Position numbers and translations under genes: made by a program. This document shows, in pieces, positions 16,943 to 25,837 of a DNA stretch of 64,000 nucleotides (positions are counted from its first letter, which is position 1; each line of letters begins with the position of its first letter). A model generated the notes under the pieces. The model ran no database searches. It saw only the letters and a list, made by a program, of their open reading frames with translations, and was not told where the DNA came from. The DNA is from JAHRAW01 sp963693025. GTDB lineage: Bacteria; Pseudomonadota; Gammaproteobacteria; Arenicellales; Poriferihabitantaceae. The stretch is taken from the NCBI GenBank assembly GCA_963693025.1, contig OY843749.1:1-64000 (forward strand). The letters are read 5' to 3'.

Positions 16943-17814
16943 TGTCGGTCTTGGTGAACAAAAATACGCGCGTCATCTGCCAGGGTTTCACCGGCGCCAC
17001 CGCCACGTTCCACAGCGAGCAGGCGCTCGCATACGGCACCCATCTGGTCGGCGGGGTCACGCCGGGCAAGGGCGGGATGACGCATCTGGGGCTGCCGGTA
17101 TTCGACACCGTGCGCGAAGCGGTCGAGCAAACCGGCGCCACCGCCTCGGTGATTTATGTGCCGCCGCCGTTCGCCGCCGACGCCATTCTGGAAGCCATCG
17201 ACGCCGAAATCCCGCTGGTGGTGTGCATCACCGAGGGCGTGCCGGTGCTGGACATGGTGGCGGTCAAACGCATGCTGGAGCGCTCCCCGACCCGCCTGGT
17301 GGGTCCCAACTGCCCCGGCGTCATCACGCCCGACGAGTGCAAAATCGGCATTATGCCCGGACACATCCACCAAAAAGGCGCCGCCGGCATCGTCTCCCGC
17401 TCCGGCACGCTGACCTACGAAGCGGTCGCGCAAACCACCGCCGAAGGCATCGGGCAAAGCACCTGCATCGGCATCGGCGGCGACCCGATTAACGGCACCA
17501 ACTTCATCGATTGTTTGGAGATGTTTCTGGCAGACCCCGAGACCGAATCCATTGTCATGATAGGCGAAATCGGCGGCGCCGCCGAAGAAGAAGCCGCCGA
17601 GTTCATCCGCCAAAGCAAAGTCAAAAAACCCGTCTGCGGTTTCATCGCCGGTCTAACCGCCCCCCCCGGTCGCCGAATGGGCCACGCCGGCGCCATCATA
17701 GCCGGCGGCAAAGGCGCCGCCGGCGACAAAATAGAAGCCTTCAAACGCGCCGGCATCGCCGTGGCGGATTCGCCGGCGTCGTTGGGGAGTACGTTGAAGA
17801 GGGCGATTGAGTAA
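16942..17814 (+). CDS. sucD: Succinyl-CoA synthetase alpha subunit
   Basis: This 290-residue protein has CQGFTGATATFHSEQAL at the CoA-binding end, GVTPGKGG, VGPNCPGVITP, and the phosphohistidine region GRRMGHAGAIIAGGKG with the catalytic His in GHAGA. It forms the alpha-beta unit with SucC, from which it is translated through a one-base stop-start overlap. The stretch at 17640-17730 is C/A-rich in synonymous positions compared with the rest of the gene. No sucAB genes are in the window. Confidence 0.95.
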   Translation: MSVLVNKNTRVICQGFTGATATFHSEQALAYGTHLVGGVTPGKGGMTHLGLPVFDTVREAVEQTGATASVIYVPPPFAADAILEAIDAEIPLVVCITEGVPVLDMVAVKRMLERSPTRLVGPNCPGVITPDECKIGIMPGHIHQKGAAGIVSRSGTLTYEAVAQTTAEGIGQSTCIGIGGDPINGTNFIDCLEMFLADPETESIVMIGEIGGAAEEEAAEFIRQSKVKKPVCGFIAGLTAPPGRRMGHAGAIIAGGKGAAGDKIEAFKRAGIAVADSPASLGSTLKRAIE

Positions 17815-17874
17815 CCGAAGCCGTTTTGCTATGGTAAAAGCATCCCGGCAAAGTTTATTGCGTTCCAGCAAACG

Positions 17875-18105
17875 ATGAATAACTATCAAGACCACATCGA
17901 AATCACGCCCGGCAAGCGCAGCGGAAAGCCTTGCATAAAAGGCACGCGCATCACGGTGTATGACGTGCTCGGCTGGCTGGCGCAGGGCATGAGCAACGGC
18001 GAAATTCTGAACGACTTCCCCGAATTGAACCCTAACCAAATTCAAGCCTGCCTCGCCTACGCCGCCCAGCGGGAACATCAACTTGTGGCGGTTACCGCCG
18101 AGTGA
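17875..18105 (+). CDS. DUF433 protein, putative antitoxin
   Basis: This 76-residue DUF433 protein shows the family core KPCIKGTRITVYDVLGWLAQGMSN-like helix-turn-helix segment (positions about 20-43) and NDFPEL. DUF433 proteins are usually paired with a PIN-like DUF5615 protein and are taken to be the antitoxin and autoregulator. Its stop overlaps the GTG start of the partner (GTGA at 18102-18105), as expected for a toxin-antitoxin pair. It lies 60 bp after sucD; codon use is less GC-rich than that of sucD. Confidence 0.85.
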   Translation: MNNYQDHIEITPGKRSGKPCIKGTRITVYDVLGWLAQGMSNGEILNDFPELNPNQIQACLAYAAQREHQLVAVTAE

Positions 18106-18434
18106 GGCTGTTACTCGACCAAAATCTCTCGCACCGTATCGTTGCATCGCTGGAGGAAGTTTATCCCGAGAGTGTTCAAGTGAGCACGTTGCAAATGGAA
18201 CGCGCGACGGATGAGGAAATTTGGCTATACGCTCAACAGAATGATTATGCCGTGGTAACACTGGACGCTGATTTCCATGAATATAGCCTGTTGCGAGATG
18301 AGCCTCCGTTAATTGTCTGGCTTAAGTGTGGCAATCAACCTAAACAGATTATTCTGAAAAAACTACTGGACAATCAGGACGCAATCAAGCGAGCGTATAA
18401 CGACCCCGATATATGGAGCGTGGAAATTTACTAA
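18102..18434 (+). CDS. DUF5615 PIN-like protein, putative toxin
   Basis: This 110-residue protein starts with LLLDQNLSHRI, the first acidic strand of the PIN-like fold, and has VTLDADFHEYSLL, where further acidic metal ligands sit. DUF5615 proteins are predicted ribonuclease toxins. The GTG start at 18102 is set by overlap with the DUF433 gene and by homology. It is followed 34 bp later by the formate dehydrogenase operon, so the module is wedged between two central-metabolism operons. No activity has been shown for this member. Confidence 0.83.
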   Translation: MRLLLDQNLSHRIVASLEEVYPESVQVSTLQMERATDEEIWLYAQQNDYAVVTLDADFHEYSLLRDEPPLIVWLKCGNQPKQIILKKLLDNQDAIKRAYNDPDIWSVEIY

Positions 18435-18468
18435 TACAAACTCTCGTTTTTGATTGTTTGAGCGCGAT

Positions 18469-20169
18469 ATGAATAAAGCACCAACAACCAAACGCCGCCA
18501 CCCCGGTCGTGGCCGCAACAAAGCCCGTGCGGCGCCCAAGGGGCGGCAGGTTGACCCCTGTGCGCGGACGCGGGTGCGGGCGTTGTTGGGGGATGGGGCG
18601 GTGCGGCGGGATATGTTGATTGAGTATCTGCACCGGATTCAAGACCATCACGGGTGTTTGTCGGCGGCGCATTTGGCGGCGTTGGCTGACTTGATGAAAC
18701 TCTCCATGACCGAGGTTTATGAGGTCGCTTCGTTCTATTCGCATTTTGACATCGTCAAGGAGGGCGAGGCGGCGCCGCCGGCGCATACGATTCGGGTTTG
18801 CGACAGCATCGCCTGCCAACTCGCCGGCGCCGAGGCGTTGATTGCGGAATTGCAAGCCGCGCATCCGGCGGACACGCGGATTGTGCGCGCGCCGTGCATG
18901 GGGCGGTGCGAGACCGCGCCGGTGGCGGAGGTCGGGCATTTTCATGCGCTCCACGCGACTCGCGACAGCGTGCTGGACGCGCTGACCAATGGTCGGACGC
19001 AGGCGTTGATGCCGGACTTCACCGCTTTTGATGCGTATCGAGAGGGCGGCGGTTACCGCTTGCTTGCCGATTGCCTTGCCGGCAAGCGCGGCATTGACGA
19101 GGTGATTTCCACGCTGGATGATTCGGCGTTGCGCGGGCTGGGGGGCGCGGGTTTTCCCGCCGGGCGCAAGTGGAAAATAGTGCGCGGCTATGGTGCGCCG
19201 CGCTTGATGGCGGTGAATGCCGACGAAGGCGAGCCCGGCACTTTCAAAGACCGCTTCTACCTCGAATCCGACCCGCACCGGTTCATCGAAGGAATGTTGA
19301 TTGCGGCGTGGGCGGTGGGATGCGAAAAATGCTATCTCTATGTGCGCGATGAATATCCGGCGGTACTCGCGCTGTTGAAATCGGAACTCGCCGAAGTGCG
19401 CGCGTCGGCGCCGGAACTGGTCGCGCATACCGAAATCATCGTGCGCCGAGGCGCGGGCGCCTACATCTGCGGCGAGGAATCCGCGATGATCGAATCGATT
19501 GAAGGGAAACGCGGACTGCCGCGCAACCGCCCGCCGTATGTCGCCGAAGTCGGCTTGTTCGGCAGGCCGACGCTGGAACACAACGTGGAAACGCTGTATT
19601 GGGTGCGCGACATCGTAGAAAAAGGCGCCGCGTGGTTCGCGGACGCGGGACGGCACGGTCGCAAAGGCTGGCGAAGTTATTCGGTTTCCGGGCGGGTAAA
19701 AAATCCCGGCGTCAAACTCGCGCCCGCCGGCATCACCGCCAACGAGTTAATCGCCGAGTATTGCGGCGGCATCTCCGACGGCCACGCGTTCAAAGGCTAC
19801 CTGCCCGGCGGCGCTTCCGGCGGCATCCTGCCGGCATCGCTCGCCGACCTGCCACTGGACTTCGACACCCTGAACGACCACGGCTGCTTCATCGGCTCCG
19901 CCGCCATTGTGGTGTTCAGCGAGCAAGACAATATGAAAGATGTCGCGCTCAATTTGCTGCGGTTTTTTGAGGATGAAAGTTGCGGGCAGTGCACACCGTG
20001 CCGCGTCGGTACCGAAAAGGCGGTGCGGTTGATGGAGAAGCCGGTTTGGGATACCGACTTGCTGGCTGAGTTGAGTACGGTGATGGCGGATGCGTCTATC
20101 TGTGGTCTGGGACAGGCGGCGGGGAATCCGATTAACTGTGTGTTGAAGTATTTTCCGGGGGATTTGTGA
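18469..20169 (+). CDS. NAD-dependent formate dehydrogenase, fused NuoE/NuoF-type diaphorase subunit
   Basis: This 566-residue fusion has an N-terminal NuoE-like thioredoxin-fold domain with a [2Fe-2S] site (CDSIAC and CMGRC, about residues 110-150). A NuoF-like domain follows, with the NAD/FMN segments LGGAGFPAGRKW and GAGAYICGEESAM and the [4Fe-4S] motif SCGQCTPCR followed by a fourth Cys in ICGLG. It passes electrons from the catalytic subunit to NAD+. In typical soluble formate dehydrogenases these are separate FdsG and FdsB; here they are one protein. I chose ATG 18469 over TTG 18454. The next ORF starts on its stop codon. Confidence 0.9.
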   Translation: MNKAPTTKRRHPGRGRNKARAAPKGRQVDPCARTRVRALLGDGAVRRDMLIEYLHRIQDHHGCLSAAHLAALADLMKLSMTEVYEVASFYSHFDIVKEGEAAPPAHTIRVCDSIACQLAGAEALIAELQAAHPADTRIVRAPCMGRCETAPVAEVGHFHALHATRDSVLDALTNGRTQALMPDFTAFDAYREGGGYRLLADCLAGKRGIDEVISTLDDSALRGLGGAGFPAGRKWKIVRGYGAPRLMAVNADEGEPGTFKDRFYLESDPHRFIEGMLIAAWAVGCEKCYLYVRDEYPAVLALLKSELAEVRASAPELVAHTEIIVRRGAGAYICGEESAMIESIEGKRGLPRNRPPYVAEVGLFGRPTLEHNVETLYWVRDIVEKGAAWFADAGRHGRKGWRSYSVSGRVKNPGVKLAPAGITANELIAEYCGGISDGHAFKGYLPGGASGGILPASLADLPLDFDTLNDHGCFIGSAAIVVFSEQDNMKDVALNLLRFFEDESCGQCTPCRVGTEKAVRLMEKPVWDTDLLAELSTVMADASICGLGQAAGNPINCVLKYFPGDL

Positions 20170-20657
20170 TGGCCGTAGGTCATTTAGTTAAGGGCAACAT
20201 TGGGTTATTTCATGTGTGCTATGAGTTATCGCGGCGCGGGTTTAATGTTGTGCCGACTTCGCGTAATACGAAAGCGGTTGATGTGATTGTCGCCAGCGCG
20301 AACTTTAAGCGGCAAGCAACGATTCAAGTTAAGGCAACCACGATTAGAATGGGGGTGTCTCTTGGTAGCATAAAGCAATTACCAGATTTGGATGCGGTTA
20401 TGGCAGAGACGAGTTCGGCTAAATTTTGGGTGTATGTTTGGCTTGATGCGAATTGCGGTCATCGGGTTAAACGAGTCGCCGTTTGGGAAGGTGATGATAG
20501 AGATTTGCCACGGTGTAGCGGTACTTCATGGTGGTATGAACCATGGAGCAGCCCGAAAGACATCCCCGACAAAGTAAAACTCAAGTGGGCGAACCAGCAA
20601 GACGAAGGCGGATGGAACATAATTGAAAAATTCTTGACCGGAAAAGTTAAGAAATGA
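20169..20657 (+). CDS. Unrecognised protein with nuclease-like core, inserted in the formate dehydrogenase operon
   Basis: This 162-residue protein is from an AT-richer stretch with codon use unlike the flanking formate dehydrogenase genes. The N-terminal part reads like a PD-(D/E)XK-type fold: helix GNIGLFHVCYELSRRGF, then AVDVIVAS (Asp) and TIQVKAT (Gln-x-Lys), the arrangement seen in nuclease-like DUF proteins. Its ATG overlaps the diaphorase stop (TGATG) and its stop overlaps the catalytic-subunit start (ATGA), so it is perfectly embedded translationally although it has no known role in formate oxidation. I cannot name the family with confidence. Confidence 0.7.
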   Translation: MAVGHLVKGNIGLFHVCYELSRRGFNVVPTSRNTKAVDVIVASANFKRQATIQVKATTIRMGVSLGSIKQLPDLDAVMAETSSAKFWVYVWLDANCGHRVKRVAVWEGDDRDLPRCSGTSWWYEPWSSPKDIPDKVKLKWANQQDEGGWNIIEKFLTGKVKK

Positions 20658-23464
20658 ACAAACCGATTACAAAAGAGCAAACGGTGGTTGAGCAAACGAT
20701 CGCTTTCACTCTCGACAGCAACCAAGTAGAAGCCCACCCCGACGAAACCATCTGGCAAGTCGCGCAGCGCCAAGGCGTGGAAATCCCGCACCTATGCTAC
20801 GCCCCCGAACCCGGTTATCGCGCCGATGGCAACTGCCGTGCGTGCATGGTGGAGATTGAGGGTGAGCGCGTGTTGGCGGCGTCGTGTTTGCGCCAGCCGA
20901 GCGAGGGGATGGTGGTCAACAGCGCCGGCGCGCGCGCAAAAAAATCGCGGGAGTTGGTGATGGAGTTGTTGCTGACCGACCAGCCGCCGCGTCCGGTGGC
21001 GCATGAGCGCGATTCCAAGTTGTGGCGGTGGGCGGACACGATGGCGCTCAGCGACAGCCGGTTTGACGCGCGACCGGCATCGGCGGTTCCGGACGCGGAC
21101 GCCAGCCATCCCGCGATGCGCGTTGCGCTGGACGCTTGCATTCAATGCAACCTGTGCGTGCGCGCCTGCCGCGAAGTTCAAGTCAACGATGTCATCGGTA
21201 TGGCGTTGCGCGGCCACCGCGCGAAAATCGTGTTTGACATGGACGACCCGATGGGCGACAGCACTTGCGTGGCGTGCGGCGAATGCGTGCAGGCGTGCCC
21301 GACCGGCGCGCTGATGGAGACGACGTTGGTGGATGAAAACGGAGTGGGGCTTTTTGAATCGAGCGGCGATGCGCTCACCGAAACCGACAGCGTATGCCCG
21401 TATTGCGGCGTCGGCTGCCAAATCACCTATCAAGTCGCCGCCGATGAAATCGTCTCGGTTCAAGGGCGCAACGGTCCCGCCAACCGCAACCGGCTGTGCG
21501 TCAAGGGGCGTTTCGGTTTTGACTATGTGTCGCATCCGCACCGCCTGCGCAAGCCGTTGATACGGCGGCAAGACGCGCCCAAACGCGGCGACATTGACAT
21601 CGACCCCGCCAACCCCGGCACGCATTTCCGGGAAGCGACCTGGGAGGAAGCGCTGGACTTCGCCGCCGCCGGGCTGCGTAAAATCCGCGATGCTGAGGAC
21701 GGCGGCGCCGGCGGCGCGGCGCTCGCCGGCTTCGGCTCCGCCAAATGCTCCAACGAAGAAGCCTACCTCTTCCAGAAACTGGTGCGAACCGGATTCGGCA
21801 CCAACAACGTCGACCACTGCACCCGGCTCTGCCATGCCTCATCGGTTGCGGCGTTGCTTGAGGGCGTCGGCTCCGGGGCGGTGTCGGCGCCGTTCAACGC
21901 GGTCGAGGATTCCGATGTGGTCATCGTCATCGGCGCCAATCCGGTCGGCAATCATCCGGTCGCGGCGACCTTTTTCAAGCAGGCGGCGAAGTCGGGAACG
22001 CTAATCGTGATGGACCCCAGAGGCACCGGCTTGAAGCGGCACGCCACGCACATGCTGCAATTCAAACCGGGCGCCGATGTGGCGATGTTGAACGCGCTGT
22101 TGCACGTCATCGTTGAAGAAGAAATCTACGACCATGACTATGTGCGAAACCACACCGAAGGTTTTGAAGCGCTCAAAGCGCACCTCGCGGACTTCTCGCC
22201 GGAGCGCATGCAATCGGTGTGCGGCATAGACGCGGACACCTTGCGCACCGTCGCCCGAACCTACGCCAACGCCAACGCGGCAATCATCTTCTGGGGCATG
22301 GGCATTTCACAACACATCCACGGCACCGACAACGCGCGCTGCCTGATTGCGCTTGCCTTGATTACCGGGCAAGTCGGGCGACCCGGCACCGGGTTGCATC
22401 CGTTGCGCGGGCAGAACAACGTGCAGGGCGCGTCCGACGCGGGCTTAATCCCGATGATGTTGCCGGACTATAACGCGGTCGACGACGCCGCATTGCGCGC
22501 GCCTTTTGAGCGCGCCTGGGGAACGAGCATAGACCCCGAGCGCGGGCTTACGGTGGTCGAAATCATGCACGCCATTCACGACGGCGCCATTCGCGGGATG
22601 TATATCATGGGCGAGAACCCGGCGATGTCCGACCCCGATGTTCAACACGCCCGCGATGCGCTGGCGAAACTTGAGCATTTGGTGGTGCAAGATATTTTCC
22701 TGACCGAGACCGCGTTTTACGCCGATGTGGTTTTGCCGGCGGCGGCGTGGCCCGAGAAAGACGGCACGGTCACCAACACCAACCGCCAGGTGCAGATGGG
22801 GCGCGCCGCCCTGAAAATGCCCGGCGACGTGCGCCAGGACTGGTGGCTCACGCAGGAGATTGCGCGCCGTATCGGTCTCGACTGGCGGTATCGCGGACCG
22901 GCGGACATCTTCGGCGAAATGGCGGGGTTGATGCCGTCTTTGGCGAACATCACCTGGCCGCGTTTGTCGGCGGAAAGCGCGGTCACCTATCCGTGCGACA
23001 GCCCGGATTCCGCCGGCAACGAAATCGTTTTTACGGACGGTTTCCCGACCGCCAGCAAGCGCGGCAAACTCGTGGCGGCGGACATCATCGCGCCGGACGA
23101 GTTGCCGGACGACGACTATCCGATGGTGCTGAGCACGGGGCGGCAGTTGGAGCACTGGCACACGGGCGCGATGACGCGGCGCGCCGGCGTGCTGGATGAA
23201 CTCGAGCCGGAAGCGGTCGCCAGCATGTCGGCGCACGCGCTGGGCGAACTCAACATCACACCGGGCGACCCCATCAAAGTCACCACCCGGCGCGGCGTAA
23301 TCCAATTGAAATCACGCGCCGACAACGCCGTCCCCGACGGCATGATTTTCATCCCCTTCTGCTACGCCGAAGCCGCCGCCAACACCCTAACCAACGCCGC
23401 GCTAGACCCAGTAGGCAAAATCCCCGAGTTCAAGTTTTGCGCGGCACGGGTGGAGGCGGTTTGA
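20654..23464 (+). CDS. Formate dehydrogenase catalytic (molybdopterin) subunit
   Basis: The order of domains in this 936-residue protein is that of FdsA-like enzymes: an N-terminal [2Fe-2S] ferredoxin domain (HLCYAP, NCRACMVE); two [4Fe-4S] groups (CIQCNLCVRAC and CVACGECVQACP); a further [4Fe-4S] CPYCGVGC at the start of the molybdopterin domain; and a C-terminal dinucleotide-binding domain. The Mo/W ligand is an ordinary cysteine in RLCHASS (about residue 393), not selenocysteine. It oxidises formate to CO2 in the cytoplasm and passes electrons to the diaphorase encoded at 18469. Accessory fdsC/fdsD genes are not next to it. Confidence 0.92.
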   Translation: MNKPITKEQTVVEQTIAFTLDSNQVEAHPDETIWQVAQRQGVEIPHLCYAPEPGYRADGNCRACMVEIEGERVLAASCLRQPSEGMVVNSAGARAKKSRELVMELLLTDQPPRPVAHERDSKLWRWADTMALSDSRFDARPASAVPDADASHPAMRVALDACIQCNLCVRACREVQVNDVIGMALRGHRAKIVFDMDDPMGDSTCVACGECVQACPTGALMETTLVDENGVGLFESSGDALTETDSVCPYCGVGCQITYQVAADEIVSVQGRNGPANRNRLCVKGRFGFDYVSHPHRLRKPLIRRQDAPKRGDIDIDPANPGTHFREATWEEALDFAAAGLRKIRDAEDGGAGGAALAGFGSAKCSNEEAYLFQKLVRTGFGTNNVDHCTRLCHASSVAALLEGVGSGAVSAPFNAVEDSDVVIVIGANPVGNHPVAATFFKQAAKSGTLIVMDPRGTGLKRHATHMLQFKPGADVAMLNALLHVIVEEEIYDHDYVRNHTEGFEALKAHLADFSPERMQSVCGIDADTLRTVARTYANANAAIIFWGMGISQHIHGTDNARCLIALALITGQVGRPGTGLHPLRGQNNVQGASDAGLIPMMLPDYNAVDDAALRAPFERAWGTSIDPERGLTVVEIMHAIHDGAIRGMYIMGENPAMSDPDVQHARDALAKLEHLVVQDIFLTETAFYADVVLPAAAWPEKDGTVTNTNRQVQMGRAALKMPGDVRQDWWLTQEIARRIGLDWRYRGPADIFGEMAGLMPSLANITWPRLSAESAVTYPCDSPDSAGNEIVFTDGFPTASKRGKLVAADIIAPDELPDDDYPMVLSTGRQLEHWHTGAMTRRAGVLDELEPEAVASMSAHALGELNITPGDPIKVTTRRGVIQLKSRADNAVPDGMIFIPFCYAEAAANTLTNAALDPVGKIPEFKFCAARVEAV

Positions 23465-23465
23465 T

Positions 23466-23497
23466 CGTCATTCTCGAATGATAGAAAATAGGGAGCT
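23466..23497. repeat. Left-end fragment of the intergenic repeat
   Basis: Only the left end (CGTCATTCTCGAATGATAG) and the first part of the A-rich arm are present, directly after the formate dehydrogenase stop and before a full copy. Confidence 0.75.
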
Positions 23498-23506
23498 GCC
23501 CAACTT

Positions 23507-23707
23507 CGTCATTCTCGAGCGTTAGCGCCCGTTGCCGCGTAGCGGCTTACGGGCGCTTACGACCTCGGGAATCTTTCTAAGGCTAGCGTGGACTTCAACA
23601 AAGCCCGTGCCAATCTTAGGGAGATTCCCGAGGACGCAAGTGTCCGTAAGCCGCCGCTTAAAAGAAAAAGCGCGGCGGCAAACGGACACTAACGCTCGAG
23701 AATGACG
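23507..23707. repeat. Cloverleaf-type intergenic repeat, full copy with G/C-variant left arm
   Basis: The left arm has the stem AGCGCCCGT/ACGGGCGCT in place of the common AGTGTCCGT/ACGGACACT, so both strands of the stem changed together. The right arm keeps the common form. The ends are the usual CGTCATTCTCGAG and its complement. Confidence 0.9.
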
Positions 23708-23720
23708 AGTTATAAATACC

Positions 23721-23920
23721 CGTCATTCTCGAACGGTAGAAAATAGGGAGCCGACAGGCGACCATATTTTCTTCGATTCGGGAATCTCCCTAAGGCTAGC
23801 GTGGACTTCAACAAAGCCCGTGCCAACCTTAGGGAGATTCCCGAGGACGCAAGTGTCCGGTAAGCCGCCGCTTAAAAGAAAAAGCGCGGCGACAACGGAC
23901 ACTAACGCTCGAGAATGACG
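23721..23920. repeat. Cloverleaf-type intergenic repeat, full copy
   Basis: A full copy with the A-rich left arm. A right-end fragment with the same GCGGCGGC and ACGGACACT segments follows at about 23927-23960. The rest of the gap to the quinone reductase gene at 24035 shows nothing recognisable. Confidence 0.9.
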
Positions 23921-24034
23921 GCGGGGGCGCGGCGGCAAACGGACACTAACGCTCGAATGACGAAGTGGTGGTAAAATTGTCCACCATAAAACAAATCCAG
24001 AAAAGCAAGCAAGGTTAAAAAACCGAATCAAAAA

Positions 24035-25021
24035 ATGAAAGCAATCACCCTAACCGGCTTCGGCGGCGCGGAGAAAATGGTCTTTGGGGAGACTGAGCGT
24101 CCGCACGCCGGGGAAGGGCAGATTTTAATCAAGGTGGCGGCGACCTCGGTCAACCGCCCCGATGTGATGCAGCGCGAAGGAAACTATGCGCCGCCCAAAG
24201 GCGAATCGGACATACTCGGCTTGGAAGTGGCGGGCACGGTCGAAGCGCTCGGCGATGGCGGTGACAGCGGGCGCTGGCGAGTCGGCGAGCGCGTGATGGC
24301 GTTGATTGGCGGCGGCGGATACGCCGAATACGCGAGCGCCCACGCCGACCACGCGATGGCGATACCGGACAACATGGACTTCAACCAAGCCGCCTGCGTG
24401 TGCGAAACCTACCTGACCGCCTACCTCAACTTGTTCATCATCGCCGGATTAGAAAACGCCCGCTCGGTATTGTTGCACGGCGGCGGCGGCGGCGTAACCA
24501 CCGCCGCCATGCAGTTGTGCCGGCGCTTGACCCCGGACTGCGTCGTCATCGTCACCGCCTCGAGCGGCAAAGTCGAGCGGGTCAAACAACTGGGCGCGGA
24601 TGTCGTCATCGATTACCGCAACGAATCGTTTGCCGAGCGCGTCAGGGAAGTCACCGACAAGCGCGGCGTGGATGTCATTCTCGACCATATTGGCGGACCC
24701 TATCTGCAGCCGAACATGCGCTCGCTCGCGGTCGGCGGAACGCTGATGTTGATCGGCGTGCTCGGCGGCGTTTCGGCGGAACTCAACCTCGCGCTGGCGA
24801 TGGTCAAGCGGCAGCGCATCATCGGCTCGGTATTGCGCTCCCGCCCGCGCGCGGAAAAAGCGGCACTCATCGCGCGCTTCGCCGAGACGGTGTTGCCTTT
24901 GATGTCAGACGGCGCAATCACGCCGTTGATTTCCGATGTCTATCCGCTGGAAAAAGCCGCCGACGCGCACCGCGCGATGGAAGCCGGCAGCCACTTCGGG
25001 AAAATCGTGCTGGCGGTGTAG
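24035..25021 (+). CDS. Zinc-independent NAD(P)H quinone oxidoreductase (PIG3/Qor type)
   Basis: This 328-residue medium-chain reductase has VNRPDVMQREGNYAPPKG, the segment characteristic of the PIG3 (TP53I3) group, LGLEVAGTV, and a glycine-rich NADPH loop LLHGGGGGVTTAAMQL. The zinc ligands of alcohol dehydrogenases are missing. It probably reduces quinones or other activated double bonds with NADPH in the cytoplasm. It begins right after a repeat cluster and is followed 4 bp later by an exonuclease gene. Confidence 0.9.
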   Translation: MKAITLTGFGGAEKMVFGETERPHAGEGQILIKVAATSVNRPDVMQREGNYAPPKGESDILGLEVAGTVEALGDGGDSGRWRVGERVMALIGGGGYAEYASAHADHAMAIPDNMDFNQAACVCETYLTAYLNLFIIAGLENARSVLLHGGGGGVTTAAMQLCRRLTPDCVVIVTASSGKVERVKQLGADVVIDYRNESFAERVREVTDKRGVDVILDHIGGPYLQPNMRSLAVGGTLMLIGVLGGVSAELNLALAMVKRQRIIGSVLRSRPRAEKAALIARFAETVLPLMSDGAITPLISDVYPLEKAADAHRAMEAGSHFGKIVLAV

Positions 25022-25025
25022 CGGC

Positions 25026-25820
25026 GTGAACATCCTCGTATTCGACATTGAAACCGTGCCGGACGTCGCCACCGGCGCGCGCTTATACGGCTTGGACGGC
25101 TTGTCGGACGAAGACATTGCGCGCGCGATGTTCACGCGGCGCATACAAAAAACCGGCGGCTCGGATTTTTTGCCGCTACACCTGCACCGCATCGTGGCAA
25201 TCGCGGCGGTGTTGCGCAACGGCGACACCTTCAAGGCGTGGTCGCTCGGCGCGCCGGAGTCGCCGGAAGCGGAATTGATTACGCGCTTTTACGCCGGCAT
25301 CGACCGCTACACCCCGACCCTGGTCAGTTGGAACGGCGGCGGTTTCGACTTGCCGGTGTTGCACTACCGCTCGCTGCTGCACCGCGTGCCCGCCGCGCGT
25401 TACTGGGAAAGCGGAGACGAAGACCGCGAGTTTCGATACAACAACTACCTCAACCGTTTTCACTGGCGGCACATCGACTTGATGGACGTGCTCGCCGGCT
25501 TCACGCCGCGCGCCTCGGCGCCGCTCGATGAAATCGCGGTGATGCTCGGTTTTCCGGGAAAACTCGGGATGAGCGGGGCGGACGTGTGGGACGCCTATCG
25601 CGGCGGCGGAATCGGGCAAATCCGCAACTACTGCGAGACCGATGTCCTCAACACCTTCCTCGTCTATCTCAACTGGGAAGTGTCGCGCGGCGTGTTGAGC
25701 GTTGATGCGTTTGAGCGCGAATGCGCGCTGGTCAAAGCGTGGCTCAAGCAGTCCGAGCAACCCCACTTCATCGAGTTTCTCGGCGCCTGGGAGCAAGCCG
25801 GCATGCCCGCTTCGGAATAA
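25026..25820 (+). CDS. Predicted 3'-5' exonuclease (DnaQ/PolB-exonuclease-like)
   Basis: The 264-residue protein belongs to the group of stand-alone exonucleases related to the proofreading domain of PolB. DEDDy residues are visible: Exo I FDIETVPD at the N-terminus, Exo II SWNGGGFDLPVL (about residue 103), and Exo III YCETDVLNT with the Tyr and Asp four apart. The GTG at 25026 is the start nearest to the first conserved residues; any ATG further upstream would lie in the quinone reductase gene. The role in the cell is not established for this family. Confidence 0.85.
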   Translation: MNILVFDIETVPDVATGARLYGLDGLSDEDIARAMFTRRIQKTGGSDFLPLHLHRIVAIAAVLRNGDTFKAWSLGAPESPEAELITRFYAGIDRYTPTLVSWNGGGFDLPVLHYRSLLHRVPAARYWESGDEDREFRYNNYLNRFHWRHIDLMDVLAGFTPRASAPLDEIAVMLGFPGKLGMSGADVWDAYRGGGIGQIRNYCETDVLNTFLVYLNWEVSRGVLSVDAFERECALVKAWLKQSEQPHFIEFLGAWEQAGMPASE

Positions 25821-25837
25821 CCTCCGCCGCTTCCCCC

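Noticed and set aside
15773..17814. Malate-CoA ligase (mtkAB) instead of succinyl-CoA synthetase
   Set aside because: Lengths and segments match SucC/SucD, and no serine-cycle genes are nearby.
21820..21850. Selenocysteine in the formate dehydrogenase active site
   Set aside because: The codon at the metal-ligand position is TGC (Cys) and no in-frame TGA or SECIS-like hairpin is present.
23723..24031. Recurrent small open frames with peptides like LGNLPK and LREIPE in many intergenic regions
   Set aside because: They are conserved only because the repeat DNA is conserved; they are open in both orientations, lack ribosome-binding sites and vary in frame from copy to copy.
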